Below are positions 1 to 8,888 of a DNA stretch of 64,000 bases, one piece after another. The stretch spans positions 62,001-126,000 of the forward strand of contig NZ_LYPF02000019.1 of assembly GCF_001661595.2 (NCBI RefSeq), given 5' to 3'. Below the pieces are notes generated by a model. It searched no databases. It saw only the letters and a list, made by a program, of their open reading frames with translations, and was not told the origin of the DNA. The number at the start of each line of letters is the position of its first letter. Position 1 is the first letter of the stretch. The stretch is from Crocinitomix algicola. GTDB lineage: Bacteria > Bacteroidota > Bacteroidia > Flavobacteriales_D > Crocinitomicaceae. A program made the translations under genes and the position numbers.

Positions 1-1
1 A

Positions 2-2851
2 AATGGACTATGGATTTCTTATGATAAAGGATTGAATTTTGAATTTCGTGCCAATCCTGATATGAGTAGCGAAGGTTTTGCAATAAGTGATGTCGATACT
101 ATGTTCATGACTTATGGGGGAATTGATGCTTTTGCTTCAAATAATGGAGGAATCAGTTTTGATCAAGTTACATGGTGGGGCTTATGGGCGGCTCCTTTTG
201 ACGGTGACCAATATGTGCACGCTGATATGCGTTCGGCCGAATGTATTGATGGTAATTTTTATTTGGCTACAGATGGTTATTTAGCCAAGAGTAGCGACAA
301 TGGGATATCGTGGCAAAGATTATGTGATGATGTTGGAATACGTGAGAATTATACTTTAGGAGTAAGTCAATCCAATCAATACATTACGATGGTAGGGTCT
401 CAAGACAATGGAACGAGTATTAAACTGGAAAGTGGATGGATTGAGTTTGCTGGTGCAGACGGTATGGAAGCCATCATTCACCCCCTCAATGAAGACTGGA
501 TGATTTCGAGTTACCAATATGGCGGAAGAAGAAGAACATTGGATCGAGGTCAGACACAAACAAATGTTTCTCCTCCAGATCACTCTTCTGCATGGGTTGC
601 TCCTATGGCATTTGATCCAAATGACCATATGACCGTTTATCATTTCGGTGTAGATGTTCACAAAAGTACAGATTATGGAAATTCCTGGGAGGTAAAAGGG
701 TCGCCAAGTTTTGGCGGAGAAATTCAAGAAGCAGCAATTGCAGAAAATAATTCACAATTAATAATTGTCTCTAGAGGTCAAGATATCGAATTATCGGATG
801 ATGGTGGCGTGACATTTACAGATATTCAAGGAGAATTGCCTCCTTATGCTATCACAGACATTGCTTTTGACCCTAGATTTGATAGTACCGTTGTGGTTAC
901 TTATAATCGTTATCAAATTGATGGCCAAAAAGTATTTATAACACACGATTTAGGTGAAACATGGGAAAATATAACGGCTAATCTAGAGGATATGCCAATA
1001 CGTGGTGCGGTGATTGATCATGATAACAATAGAAATATTTATCTGGCAGGCGAAATCGGAGTTTATGTAAAGGAAATGGAGGAAGAAGAATGGGAGTTAT
1101 ACAATGAGGATTTGCCAAATTGTATGAATTATGAGTTGGATATTGTATATGGTTCAAATACCTTAAGAACAGCGACATGGGGCAGAGGTGTATGGGAATT
1201 TACACTTAATGGCCGAACAGCCTATCCTACAATTCTTAAAACGGATATAACAAATCCGCCTACTTTTACTACTCCAGCAGAAGGTTCTGAGCAATATGTG
1301 ACCTCAATTATTACTTATGATTATGAATTAGATCACGCAGAGGTCCTATGGTCAATTGATGAACCAACCTTTGAAAATACCATACCCATGATAAACACTG
1401 AGGATACAACTTGGGTAGCTGAAGACCCAATTCCAAGTTTTCCTGTTGGCACAAAGGTATTCTTTAAAGTAAAGGCGGTAGGTGAATTTACCGAGTATTC
1501 GGAAACATACAAATTTATGTATACTGTTCAACCATTTGAATATTGTACAAGCCATGGTAACATGTCTTGGGAAACGGCAGTAACACGAGTTACGTTAAAC
1601 GATCTAGATAATTCTTCTGGCAAGTTAGCGCCATATACGAGTTATGTGGATTTAGATACAGCTAATTTGTATCAAACAATGACATATGATTTATCGGTAA
1701 ATCTCAATACGGATGGTCCCTATACGATACACTCTAATGCATGGATAGATTGGAATAGGGATGGAGATTTTACAGATCCGGGAGAATCTTATGATTTAGG
1801 AACTGCGAATGACGAAGTTGATGGGGCAACAAGTTTATCTCCTTTAGAAATTACGGTGCCTGAAGATGCTCATTTGGGTAAAACAAGAATGAGAGTTTCA
1901 GCAAAATATCCATCTGATGCGGATCCATGTGAAGAAGGATTTGATGGAGAAGTGGAAGATTATACAATTTTTATCAAACCTTTAATTAATTTAGATTACA
2001 CGATTTCTGAGCATGAAATTTGCGAAGGGAAAATGATTTATTTTGAATATACAGGTTCACCAATTGACGCAATAGATTGGGATTTTATGGGGGACGGGGT
2101 GATATTTTCTTCTGATAAATTCATTGATTCATTGTTACTACCGGCAGGAGCGTATAATTTGAGTATTGAGGCATGGGAAGGTGAAATATCAGCAGTCGAT
2201 TACTTGTTTGAAGCAGTTATTGTTCATCCCAACATAGAAGCCTTTGAAACAAAGGAGATTTGTAAAGGGGATGAGCTAGAATTTGGGACACAAACGTTGA
2301 CTGCGGAAGGTGTGTATACAGAATTATTTGAAACTATTCATGGGTGCGATTCGATTGTTACATTGACTTTATCTTATTATGATTTACCCACAACTGTAGA
2401 GCAGGATGGATTTTCTCTTGAGGCGACGTTGCCGGATGTATCGTACCAATGGGTTGATTGTAACGAAGATTATGCTTTTGTGGTTGGTGCAACAGAACAA
2501 CTATTTAGTCCTGTTGAAAATGGGAGTTACGCGGTTATTATTGATGATGGGGTTTGCTCAGATACATCAGATTGCTTTAACATTGCTGGACTACGCACGG
2601 GAGAAGAAGTTGAACGTTTTATAACTATTTATCCCAATCCTTCAACTGGCGAATTTTCAATTCAATTGAATAGAAATTATAAGAACATTGACCTAAAAAT
2701 TTATTCTGCTGATGGTAAAGTAGTTTATGAAAAGTCAGAGACGAACAGTGCGACTGTAAATGTGACCACAGATTTGGCAACAGGCACTTATTTTTTAGCC
2801 GTCCAAATTGCTGAAAATGAAAAATCAGTCATAAAAATAATTATTGAATGA
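2..2851 (+). CDS. T9SS-exported multidomain protein with BNR-type propeller, GEVED domain and sorting tail (5' partial)
   Basis: The reading frame is open from the first bases of the window, so the N-terminus and signal peptide lie outside; the TTG at 32 is only the first start-like codon inside. The N-terminal part (to about 1230) has repeated Asp/Gly-rich motifs such as SNNGGISF, SSDNGISW and SDDGGVTF, typical of BNR/sortilin-like beta-propellers. About 1540-1975 is a GEVED domain (IDWNRDGDFTDPGE, ending GEVEDYTIFI). About 1985-2230 is PKD-like, followed by a cysteine-containing linker. The last 80 residues (ITIYPNPSTGEFSIQ...) are a type A type IX secretion sorting domain, so the protein should be exported and kept at the cell surface or released. 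The role is inferred to be adhesion or glycan/peptide binding; the missing N-terminus could carry an enzyme domain. Confidence 0.85.
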   Translation, partial: NGLWISYDKGLNFEFRANPDMSSEGFAISDVDTMFMTYGGIDAFASNNGGISFDQVTWWGLWAAPFDGDQYVHADMRSAECIDGNFYLATDGYLAKSSDNGISWQRLCDDVGIRENYTLGVSQSNQYITMVGSQDNGTSIKLESGWIEFAGADGMEAIIHPLNEDWMISSYQYGGRRRTLDRGQTQTNVSPPDHSSAWVAPMAFDPNDHMTVYHFGVDVHKSTDYGNSWEVKGSPSFGGEIQEAAIAENNSQLIIVSRGQDIELSDDGGVTFTDIQGELPPYAITDIAFDPRFDSTVVVTYNRYQIDGQKVFITHDLGETWENITANLEDMPIRGAVIDHDNNRNIYLAGEIGVYVKEMEEEEWELYNEDLPNCMNYELDIVYGSNTLRTATWGRGVWEFTLNGRTAYPTILKTDITNPPTFTTPAEGSEQYVTSIITYDYELDHAEVLWSIDEPTFENTIPMINTEDTTWVAEDPIPSFPVGTKVFFKVKAVGEFTEYSETYKFMYTVQPFEYCTSHGNMSWETAVTRVTLNDLDNSSGKLAPYTSYVDLDTANLYQTMTYDLSVNLNTDGPYTIHSNAWIDWNRDGDFTDPGESYDLGTANDEVDGATSLSPLEITVPEDAHLGKTRMRVSAKYPSDADPCEEGFDGEVEDYTIFIKPLINLDYTISEHEICEGKMIYFEYTGSPIDAIDWDFMGDGVIFSSDKFIDSLLLPAGAYNLSIEAWEGEISAVDYLFEAVIVHPNIEAFETKEICKGDELEFGTQTLTAEGVYTELFETIHGCDSIVTLTLSYYDLPTTVEQDGFSLEATLPDVSYQWVDCNEDYAFVVGATEQLFSPVENGSYAVIIDDGVCSDTSDCFNIAGLRTGEEVERFITIYPNPSTGEFSIQLNRNYKNIDLKIYSADGKVVYEKSETNSATVNVTTDLATGTYFLAVQIAENEKSVIKIIIE

Positions 2852-3273
2852 GGTATTTATTAGGGTTAATTTTGGGGGGTGTTTTTGTGAGTTGCGCCAT
2901 TCATAGTCAAATAAAAGTAGTTGATAATTTACCTATTGATTTTGTAAAACCTTTTTATAAAATGATTTACCCCGGTGATAAAGAGGGGGACAAAGAAATG
3001 CTATTAGTTTTAGCATATGAAGGAGAACTTAATGACATCACTTTAGACAGCGTTTATTTTAGAGGATATCATCAAAAACTAACAGAAAAAGTGCGTTCAG
3101 GATATAAAGTCTTTCAAGCTAAATTTAAACTTATGGCAAATCATAAATTTATTGAGTGCCCAGTTGATATTTCAAACGAGCAGGCATTGATTTCTTTTAG
3201 TGATAAAACCGGATTAAAGCAATATTACCTTGTTCCAAAAGTCGTTGAAGAAAAGCCGGTTTATAGGCCTTAG
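2848..3273 (+). CDS. Small putative lipoprotein of unknown function
   Basis: 141 residues. The ATG overlaps the stop of the upstream exported protein (ATGA), implying translational coupling. The N-terminus is a short hydrophobic signal ending GVFVSC, a plausible lipobox with the acceptor Cys at 16. The rest is a compact, charged, probably beta-rich domain with no family I recognise. Coupling to a T9SS substrate suggests a periplasmic or outer-membrane accessory role, but this is inference. A non-lipidated signal peptide is the alternative. Confidence 0.65.
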   Translation: MRYLLGLILGGVFVSCAIHSQIKVVDNLPIDFVKPFYKMIYPGDKEGDKEMLLVLAYEGELNDITLDSVYFRGYHQKLTEKVRSGYKVFQAKFKLMANHKFIECPVDISNEQALISFSDKTGLKQYYLVPKVVEEKPVYRP

Positions 3274-3274
3274 T

Positions 3275-4063
3275 CTATGCGGTAAATCTTCGAATCTCTA
3301 AAAGTTGATGGGTGATTTTATCAAAATCTTTTCGATAAATGCCTTTTTCATTAAAATTGTCTAATCGAACTGCTCCAGAAGCGTGCAATATTTCATCTTT
3401 AGAAGTCAATATTCCTACATGATGAACTTTTCCATTTTTGTTTATAAAGAAGGGTACATCACCTGCTTTTCGATCATTAAAAGGCACATGAAGACCTTCC
3501 TTTACTTGTGTTGATGCATCACGACTTAAAAAAATATTATGCACTTTGAAAACAGTTTGTACTAATCCTGAACAATCAATTCCAAAAATAGATTTACCTC
3601 CCCAGAGGTAAGGAGTGTTGAGGTAACCCATCGCAGTTTCAATGAGGTTTTGCTTAAAGTTATTGGGTTTTACAGATAACGTATAAACTTCTTCCCCAAG
3701 TATAAAACTCTCATTTTCTGTGAGAGGGATTTTAGCTCCAAGCATGATGTTTTGAACACCTCTTGGTCCTGTTAGCCTTAAAAGTGGGTCCTTCACATAA
3801 ATGAATTCTTGATCCAAATACTTATTATTTTGTTCCTCATTTAAATAAGTCAACTGTTTAAAATCTAACCAACCTTCGTAATCATCAGCTGGAAAACTAA
3901 CTTTAAGCCAAGGAAGTTGCTTTTCAAGAATGCGAACATTATCGCCAAAGTGCATTTGTGTTACAATTTCAGCTTCATCACTCGGCGTTTTACGAATAGG
4001 AATAATTGAAAGGTTGCAAACTCCGAAAGATTTTACTTCGAACTTGTTTAGATTAATTTTCAT
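3275..4063 (-). CDS. NlpC/P60 family (C40) peptidase with SH3-like N-terminal domain
   Basis: 262 residues. The first ~75 residues look like a bacterial SH3 domain (RKTPSDEAEIVTQMHFGD, ending EGWLDF), with a second SH3-like segment to about 130. The C40 catalytic domain spans 137-262: nucleophile Cys164 in GIDCSGLV, His215 in VHHVGIL and a third polar residue at His227 in ILHASG. This order resembles the dipeptidyl-peptidase VI/YkfC group, which cleaves gamma-D-Glu-diaminopimelate bonds of peptidoglycan fragments. No signal peptide is visible, which fits cytoplasmic muropeptide recycling. Followed 5 bp away by the STAS-like gene's end on the same strand, so probably one transcript. Confidence 0.88.
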   Translation of the reverse strand: MKINLNKFEVKSFGVCNLSIIPIRKTPSDEAEIVTQMHFGDNVRILEKQLPWLKVSFPADDYEGWLDFKQLTYLNEEQNNKYLDQEFIYVKDPLLRLTGPRGVQNIMLGAKIPLTENESFILGEEVYTLSVKPNNFKQNLIETAMGYLNTPYLWGGKSIFGIDCSGLVQTVFKVHNIFLSRDASTQVKEGLHVPFNDRKAGDVPFFINKNGKVHHVGILTSKDEILHASGAVRLDNFNEKGIYRKDFDKITHQLLEIRRFTA

Positions 4064-4068
4064 TTTAT

Positions 4069-4512
4069 TTATTGAGCTTTAGCTAAATCAGAAGAGTTGT
4101 TATAATGTTCGTGAGCGTATTTTTCGGTTAACCACATGCGTGCACTCTTAGCATTTGAGAATATTTTTGTAGCATAAATTGGACGATAAAACCGAATGTA
4201 AAATTTAACAAGCAGACGAATCGGTAAATTATTAATCACTATCGCATTTGCTTTAATTTGTTTCACCGTTCTTGCTTCCCGAGCCAGAAATTTTTGCGCA
4301 TCAGATACCATTGAACCGTAACTGTTTTCAAAACTACAGAACAAATAAAATTTATTTCCTTCAGTTTTTTCAAAAATAATTTGATCTAGTTTTAGGACTG
4401 TTTCCATATTAACGTCAACTTCCTCAGGGTAATACAGTTCTACAAAATTTTTATTAATAATCTTAACTTTTAGATTATCAAATTCTATCTTGTATGTTGA
4501 TTGACTACTCAT
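4069..4512 (-). CDS. STAS/SpoIIAA-like small protein
   Basis: 147 residues, no signal peptide. The alternation of predicted strands and helices (KIEFDNLKVKIINKNFVELYY; KFYLFCSFENSYGS; AIVINNLPIRLLVKFYIRF; KIFSNAKSARMWL) matches the SpoIIAA/STAS-like proteins common in Bacteroidota, where the SNAKSARMWL stretch is the last helix. Ligand and partner are unknown. It lies upstream of and in the same direction as the NlpC/P60 gene. Fold assignment is by pattern only. Confidence 0.6.
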   Translation of the reverse strand: MSSQSTYKIEFDNLKVKIINKNFVELYYPEEVDVNMETVLKLDQIIFEKTEGNKFYLFCSFENSYGSMVSDAQKFLAREARTVKQIKANAIVINNLPIRLLVKFYIRFYRPIYATKIFSNAKSARMWLTEKYAHEHYNNSSDLAKAQ

Positions 4513-4561
4513 GAACTACGCTTAATCCTAAATATAGTGAAAAGTTTAAAGAATTAGTGCT

Positions 4562-5356
4562 TTAAAACTTGAAGTTTAGATGTCCCCCCAAAAACGAGCT
4601 TCCAATTCTAGGTGCAAAAGTTACATCAAGTTGTGAGTGCTTGTTTTTTTTCTTGTGGAAAGGGTTCCAGTTTTTTAAGGGCTCAAAATAGTACACTGCA
4701 TTGGTTACTAACATACCAATTCCTGCTCCTAATAGTACATCAGGAACCCAATGTCTGTTGTTCAAAACACGTAGGGCACCCGTGGAAATTGAAAATAAAA
4801 AACCACTGGATGCTAACAAAGGTGCTGTTTCCCTAAATTCGTTGAATAAAACTTGACTTTGCACAAATGCTTGTGAAGTGTGTCCAGAAGGATAAGCTGT
4901 ATAACCTCCATTATTCGGTCTTTGAATGCCTAACCCTACTTTTAAACTCCAAACTATCCCAGAGGTAATGGCTTCAGAAATAATCAGAAATTTGGTTTGG
5001 TTCCAAACTGTGTTTTTAGCAGGGACATTTAATAAATCCGCCGTATACATGGTGAGTACAGGCGCATAGTGAATCCAATCATCAACATGTGTTCGAAAAG
5101 AGTCTTTTACAACGGACCGGAAACGCGGTTGGAGATCATATTTTATAGAATCACGCATCAAATCAATGCTAATAGCAGCCAAAAATAATGGTCCAATAGC
5201 TCTTTGGTAAAACGGGGCATTTATTTTTTGCTGAGGTACTTTAAATGGGGTAGGGTCGATGGTTTTTATAGATGTGATTTGAATGGTGTCGTTTTGAGCT
5301 AGGCCAACAGCCGCATAAAACATAATTAACAAGAGAAAGAAGATGCTTTTTTTCAT
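4562..5356 (-). CDS. PAP2-family phosphatase with signal peptide
   Basis: 264 residues. A signal peptide (about 1-21, ending GLAQ) is followed by a membrane-associated phosphatase. All three PAP2 signatures are present: K139 to R146-P147 (KVGLGIQRP), PSGH at 156-159 (His159 acid/base) and R196-x5-H202-x3-D206. Such enzymes dephosphorylate lipid phosphates such as phosphatidic acid, undecaprenyl diphosphate or lipid A phosphates on the periplasmic side; which one cannot be told here. The start codon overlaps the stop of the upstream acyltransferase gene by 4 bp, so the two are translationally coupled and may act on the same envelope lipid or glycan. Confidence 0.9.
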   Translation of the reverse strand: MKKSIFFLLLIMFYAAVGLAQNDTIQITSIKTIDPTPFKVPQQKINAPFYQRAIGPLFLAAISIDLMRDSIKYDLQPRFRSVVKDSFRTHVDDWIHYAPVLTMYTADLLNVPAKNTVWNQTKFLIISEAITSGIVWSLKVGLGIQRPNNGGYTAYPSGHTSQAFVQSQVLFNEFRETAPLLASSGFLFSISTGALRVLNNRHWVPDVLLGAGIGMLVTNAVYYFEPLKNWNPFHKKKNKHSQLDVTFAPRIGSSFLGGHLNFKF

Positions 5357-6486
5357 TTAGAATTCTTTGGTTTCAAAGATAGAAATTTCGATTCAACAAA
5401 TTTGTAACTAAAATAAGACATGAGATAGGTACCTGAAATACTTAATAGCCCGTATATCAAAATTGCTGAAAAAATACTGAATTCGTTAAACGGCACAAAA
5501 CGTACAATAAGATACATCACCACTAAATGATACATATAAATACCATAGGATAACTTTCCTAAATGATTCAATAATTTTAACCGCCCCAACTTAAAAAATG
5601 AGTTTTTACCACCGATTTGATCAAGAATTATAAATGCAAAAAATAAAGAGAATATAAACCTTTGAAAAATAATTAACTCACCGGTGAAAATCTTATTTTT
5701 ACCAAGAATTATAAGTACTCCGATGACATAAATTAAATACAATTTTTTGCGATTTAGTTGTTGAAGTTGAGTGACCCAATTTTTTTGATTGAAAACAGCC
5801 CATCCAATAAAAGAACCGGTTAATATATCCTGACAAACAGATAAGGTGTGGTGATAAATAATGACTTCATTTTCCCAGTAATAATAGCGAAACAAAAAAG
5901 AAATTAGATATAGGAAAAGTATGACTATTGGTAAGTTTATTTTTTTTAAATAGAATAGGACGTAGAGCAATAATCCCCAAAACAAGTAAAATTGCTCCTC
6001 AACAGCAACTGACCACGGAGCAGTTAAAAAGTTAATTGAATCATTAAATCCATACCAAATTTCATCAAAATTGGCTAAAAAAAGAAAATAATTAATTGGT
6101 TGATGAGCGGTATGGAAATCATCAAAAAGCACAGGAAACAAACCGAAACCAATTCCACCGACAATAAAATAAAGCGGCCAAATTCGTAAAGTTCGCCTAA
6201 TTAAAAACTTGCCAACGTGAAAAATTCCAGTATCAGATTTCTCCTTTAAGATTAGGAAAGTGATCAAAAAACCACTTAGCACAAAAAAAAAGTTAACACC
6301 TAAACTTCCTTTACTTGTAAAAAGATAAAAACCTTTAAAAATAATCGACTCATTTATTTTTGGAAATAACCCCTTTAAATCATTGGAAAAATGTAATAAA
6401 AAGACTGAAAATGCAGCAATAAAACGTCCGGCATCCAGGTTTTGAAAGTATACAGAATTTATTTTTTTGGAATCTCCTGTGTTCAA
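5353..6486 (-). CDS. Acyltransferase family 3 (OafA/YrhL-type) membrane protein
   Basis: 377 residues with roughly ten hydrophobic segments. The N-terminal QNLDAGRFIAAFSVFLLHFS carries the family's Arg21 and the catalytic-type His32, and FFVLSGFLITFLILKE and APWSVAVEEQFYLFWGLLL are the characteristic downstream motifs. These proteins transfer acyl groups, often acetyl, onto cell-surface glycans (O-antigen, capsule, peptidoglycan). There is no C-terminal SGNH domain. It is the first gene of a two-gene unit with the PAP2 phosphatase (4 bp overlap) and is divergent from lhgO across a 40 bp gap. Confidence 0.9.
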   Translation of the reverse strand: MNTGDSKKINSVYFQNLDAGRFIAAFSVFLLHFSNDLKGLFPKINESIIFKGFYLFTSKGSLGVNFFFVLSGFLITFLILKEKSDTGIFHVGKFLIRRTLRIWPLYFIVGGIGFGLFPVLFDDFHTAHQPINYFLFLANFDEIWYGFNDSINFLTAPWSVAVEEQFYLFWGLLLYVLFYLKKINLPIVILFLYLISFLFRYYYWENEVIIYHHTLSVCQDILTGSFIGWAVFNQKNWVTQLQQLNRKKLYLIYVIGVLIILGKNKIFTGELIIFQRFIFSLFFAFIILDQIGGKNSFFKLGRLKLLNHLGKLSYGIYMYHLVVMYLIVRFVPFNEFSIFSAILIYGLLSISGTYLMSYFSYKFVESKFLSLKPKNSK

Positions 6487-6500
6487 AGCGTATCTTTCAT

Positions 6501-6508
6501 TAGTTTTG
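6501..6508 (+). promoter_or_regulatory. Bacteroidota-type -7 element upstream of lhgO
   Basis: TAGTTTTG fits the TAnnTTTG -7 element exactly. GTG at 6479-6481, 19 bp upstream, is a near match to the TTG -33 element. The start codon lies 18 bp downstream of the element, giving a leader of only about 12 nt. Confidence 0.5.
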
Positions 6509-6526
6509 CATCAAATTTAACTGAAA

Positions 6527-7768
6527 TTGGAAAATAAAGAAATATTTGACGTTGCAATTGTTGGTGGTGGTATTATTGGAGCTGCTACGCTTTATAAATT
6601 GCAATTAAGAAACCCAGATTTGAAAATTCTTTTAATTGAGAAAGAAGATAAATTGGCGAACCATCAAACTGGTCATAACTCAGGCGTTATTCACTCCGGT
6701 CTCTATTATAAACCAGGTTCTTTAAAGGCTAAAAATTGCGTAAAAGGTAGGCATGAATTGGTAGCTTTTGCTAAAGAATATGGCGTTGCTCATGATGTTT
6801 GTGGAAAGGTAGTTGTTGCGACAAAAGAAGCAGAGTTGCCTTTTATGGATAAAATTTTCAATAACGGTATTGCAAATAATACAGAAGGAATTGAAAAAAT
6901 TTCAGCGGAACAAGTAAAAGATATTGAGCCTTTTGTTGAAAGTATAGGCGGTATCCATGTGCCTTGTACTGGAATTATTGATTTTGTTGGAGCAACCAAT
7001 AAAATGGTGGAAGTTGCATTAGGTAAGCAACCTAAATCAAAACTTATTTTAGGTGAAATGGTTATTGCCATTAACGATAAATCTAATCACAAGGAAATAG
7101 TGATGGAGCACCAATTAGCTTTTGCAAAAAAGATTATTTTTTGTGCAGGATTACAGGCGGATAGAATGGCGAAAAAAGATCAAGTTAACTTAAAAGAAAA
7201 AGTAGTTGGATTTAGGGGTGATTATTATGAACTAACGGAGCAAGCCAAACACAAAGTAAAACATCTTATTTACCCTGTTCCAAACCCCGACTTTCCTTTT
7301 TTAGGGGTGCATTTTACAAGAATGACAAATGGTGAAACCGAATGTGGACCCAATGCAGTATTTACTTTTAAACGAGAAGGTTATGGTAAAACTGACTTTA
7401 GTTTGAAAGATACTGTTGATGCATTATCTTATAAAGGTACATGGAAATTGTTTTTTGGAAATGTCAAATTTGGTATTAATGAGTATAGACGTGCTTTTTC
7501 AAAACGGTTATTCTTAAAAACACTACAAACAATGATTCCTTCACTGGAAATGGATGACATTAAACCTGGACGCTCAGGGGTGCGCGCGCTATTGTTGAGT
7601 GAGGATGGTGATACAAGGGATGATTTTAGAATAGAACACACTGACGATAGTATACATGTTCTCAATGCGCCTTCACCAGCTGCAACAGCTTCTTTAGCAA
7701 TAGGGGAGTATATCTCAGAAATGGCTGAAGAGAAATTCGGTCTTAAAACTTCTTCGATAGCGTTGTAA
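6527..7768 (+). CDS. lhgO: L-2-hydroxyglutarate oxidase (FAD-dependent)
   Basis: 413 residues. It oxidises L-2-hydroxyglutarate to 2-oxoglutarate with FAD, repairing a side product of central metabolism. The dinucleotide-binding motif VAIVGGGIIGAA is at 9-20, followed by the LhgO signature HNSGVIHSGLYYKPGSLKA; the C-terminal GRSGVRAL and LNAPSPAATASLAIG are also typical. An in-frame stop at 6518-6520 lies just upstream and no ATG occurs before the FAD motif, so the start must be TTG 6527 (or CTG 6521). It stands alone, convergent with tsaD. Confidence 0.92.
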   Translation: MENKEIFDVAIVGGGIIGAATLYKLQLRNPDLKILLIEKEDKLANHQTGHNSGVIHSGLYYKPGSLKAKNCVKGRHELVAFAKEYGVAHDVCGKVVVATKEAELPFMDKIFNNGIANNTEGIEKISAEQVKDIEPFVESIGGIHVPCTGIIDFVGATNKMVEVALGKQPKSKLILGEMVIAINDKSNHKEIVMEHQLAFAKKIIFCAGLQADRMAKKDQVNLKEKVVGFRGDYYELTEQAKHKVKHLIYPVPNPDFPFLGVHFTRMTNGETECGPNAVFTFKREGYGKTDFSLKDTVDALSYKGTWKLFFGNVKFGINEYRRAFSKRLFLKTLQTMIPSLEMDDIKPGRSGVRALLLSEDGDTRDDFRIEHTDDSIHVLNAPSPAATASLAIGEYISEMAEEKFGLKTSSIAL

Positions 7769-7785
7769 ATTTAAATTGCCCTCTC

Positions 7786-8808
7786 TTAAAATTTTAACCG
7801 GGCATTCGGGGTGATATCTTGTGTTGCGAATTGTCCTTCTAAGAATTTATAGTATCCAGCAATTGCTATCATACCTGCATTGTCAGTACAGTATTCAAAT
7901 GATGGAATAAAGGTTCGCCAACCTTCCTTTTTACCAATTCGCTCCAATTCGCTGCGCAATAAAGAGTTTGCAGAAACACCGCCTGCAATTGCTACATCTG
8001 TAATATTGTGTTTACGACAGGCTTTTATTAGTTTTTTGAATAGCGTTTTAATTATTGTATGCTGATAGGATGCACAGATGTCAGCTAAATTCTCTTTAAT
8101 GAATTGATCATTTTTCTTCATCTCCTTTTGCAGGAAGTAAAGTATACTTGTTTTTAATCCACTGAAAGAAAAATTGAAATCAGGTATATTTGAAGTGGGG
8201 AATTCAAATTTTCTAGGGTCCCCGCTTTTAGCATATTTGTCAATCAACGGTCCTCCAGGATAGGGTAAGCCCATAATTTTAGCCGCTTTGTCAAAGGCTT
8301 CCCCGGCTGCGTCATCCATGGTTTGCCCTATAATTTCCATGTCGAAATAGTTTCTCACTAAAACAAGTTGCGTATGTCCACCTGATACGGTCATACAAAT
8401 GAATGGAAATTGGGGTTGTTCTGTTTGATCACCTTTTATAAAATGTGCCAAAATGTGACCTTGCATATGATTGACTGCCATCATCGGTATCCCTAATCCC
8501 ATTGCGAAACTCTTGGCAAAACTCGTTCCTACAACCAACGAACCTAATAGTCCTGGGCCTTGAGTAAATGCAATCCCAGAAAGGTTGTTTTTTTGAATTC
8601 CAGCTTCTTGTATTGCGGTCTCCACAACCGGGATTATATTTTGTTGATGAGCACGAGAAGCTAATTCTGGGACTACGCCACCAAATTTCTCATGAACCTT
8701 TTGATTGGCGACTACATTGGATAGAATCCTGCCGTTTTTTAAAATAGCAGCAGAGGTATCATCACAAGATGATTCTATTCCTAAAATTATGACTTCATTA
8801 TCGTTCAA
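7786..8808 (-). CDS. tsaD: tRNA N6-adenosine threonylcarbamoyltransferase
   Basis: 340 residues from the preferred TTG start at 8806-8808 (MNDNEVIILGIESSCDD); the frame stays open to a TTG at 8880, but family members begin just before ILGIESSCDDT. TsaD transfers threonylcarbamoyl to A37 of ANN-decoding tRNAs, with TsaB and TsaE. Visible motifs are IESSCDDTSAA, the metal-ligand pair in NHMQGHILAH, TVSGGHTQL, DDAAGEAFDK and GGVSANSLLR. The -7 promoter element at 8842-8849 lies between the two candidate starts and excludes the upstream one. It is divergent from the TamB-like gene. Confidence 0.95.
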   Translation of the reverse strand: MNDNEVIILGIESSCDDTSAAILKNGRILSNVVANQKVHEKFGGVVPELASRAHQQNIIPVVETAIQEAGIQKNNLSGIAFTQGPGLLGSLVVGTSFAKSFAMGLGIPMMAVNHMQGHILAHFIKGDQTEQPQFPFICMTVSGGHTQLVLVRNYFDMEIIGQTMDDAAGEAFDKAAKIMGLPYPGGPLIDKYAKSGDPRKFEFPTSNIPDFNFSFSGLKTSILYFLQKEMKKNDQFIKENLADICASYQHTIIKTLFKKLIKACRKHNITDVAIAGGVSANSLLRSELERIGKKEGWRTFIPSFEYCTDNAGMIAIAGYYKFLEGQFATQDITPNARLKF

Positions 8809-8841
8809 TTGACTATTTTTATCAAAAATTATTTGAAATCG

Positions 8842-8849
8842 CAAAGCTA
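8842..8849 (-). promoter_or_regulatory. -7 promoter element for tsaD
   Basis: On the minus strand this reads TAGCTTTG, an exact TAnnTTTG match. No good TTG lies at the -33 distance. Transcription would begin near 8835, about 27 nt before the TTG start at 8808, supporting that start over the one at 8880. Confidence 0.5.
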
Positions 8850-8888
8850 AGTAAAATACTGAAAGGATTTGGTCGGTCAATTCACATT

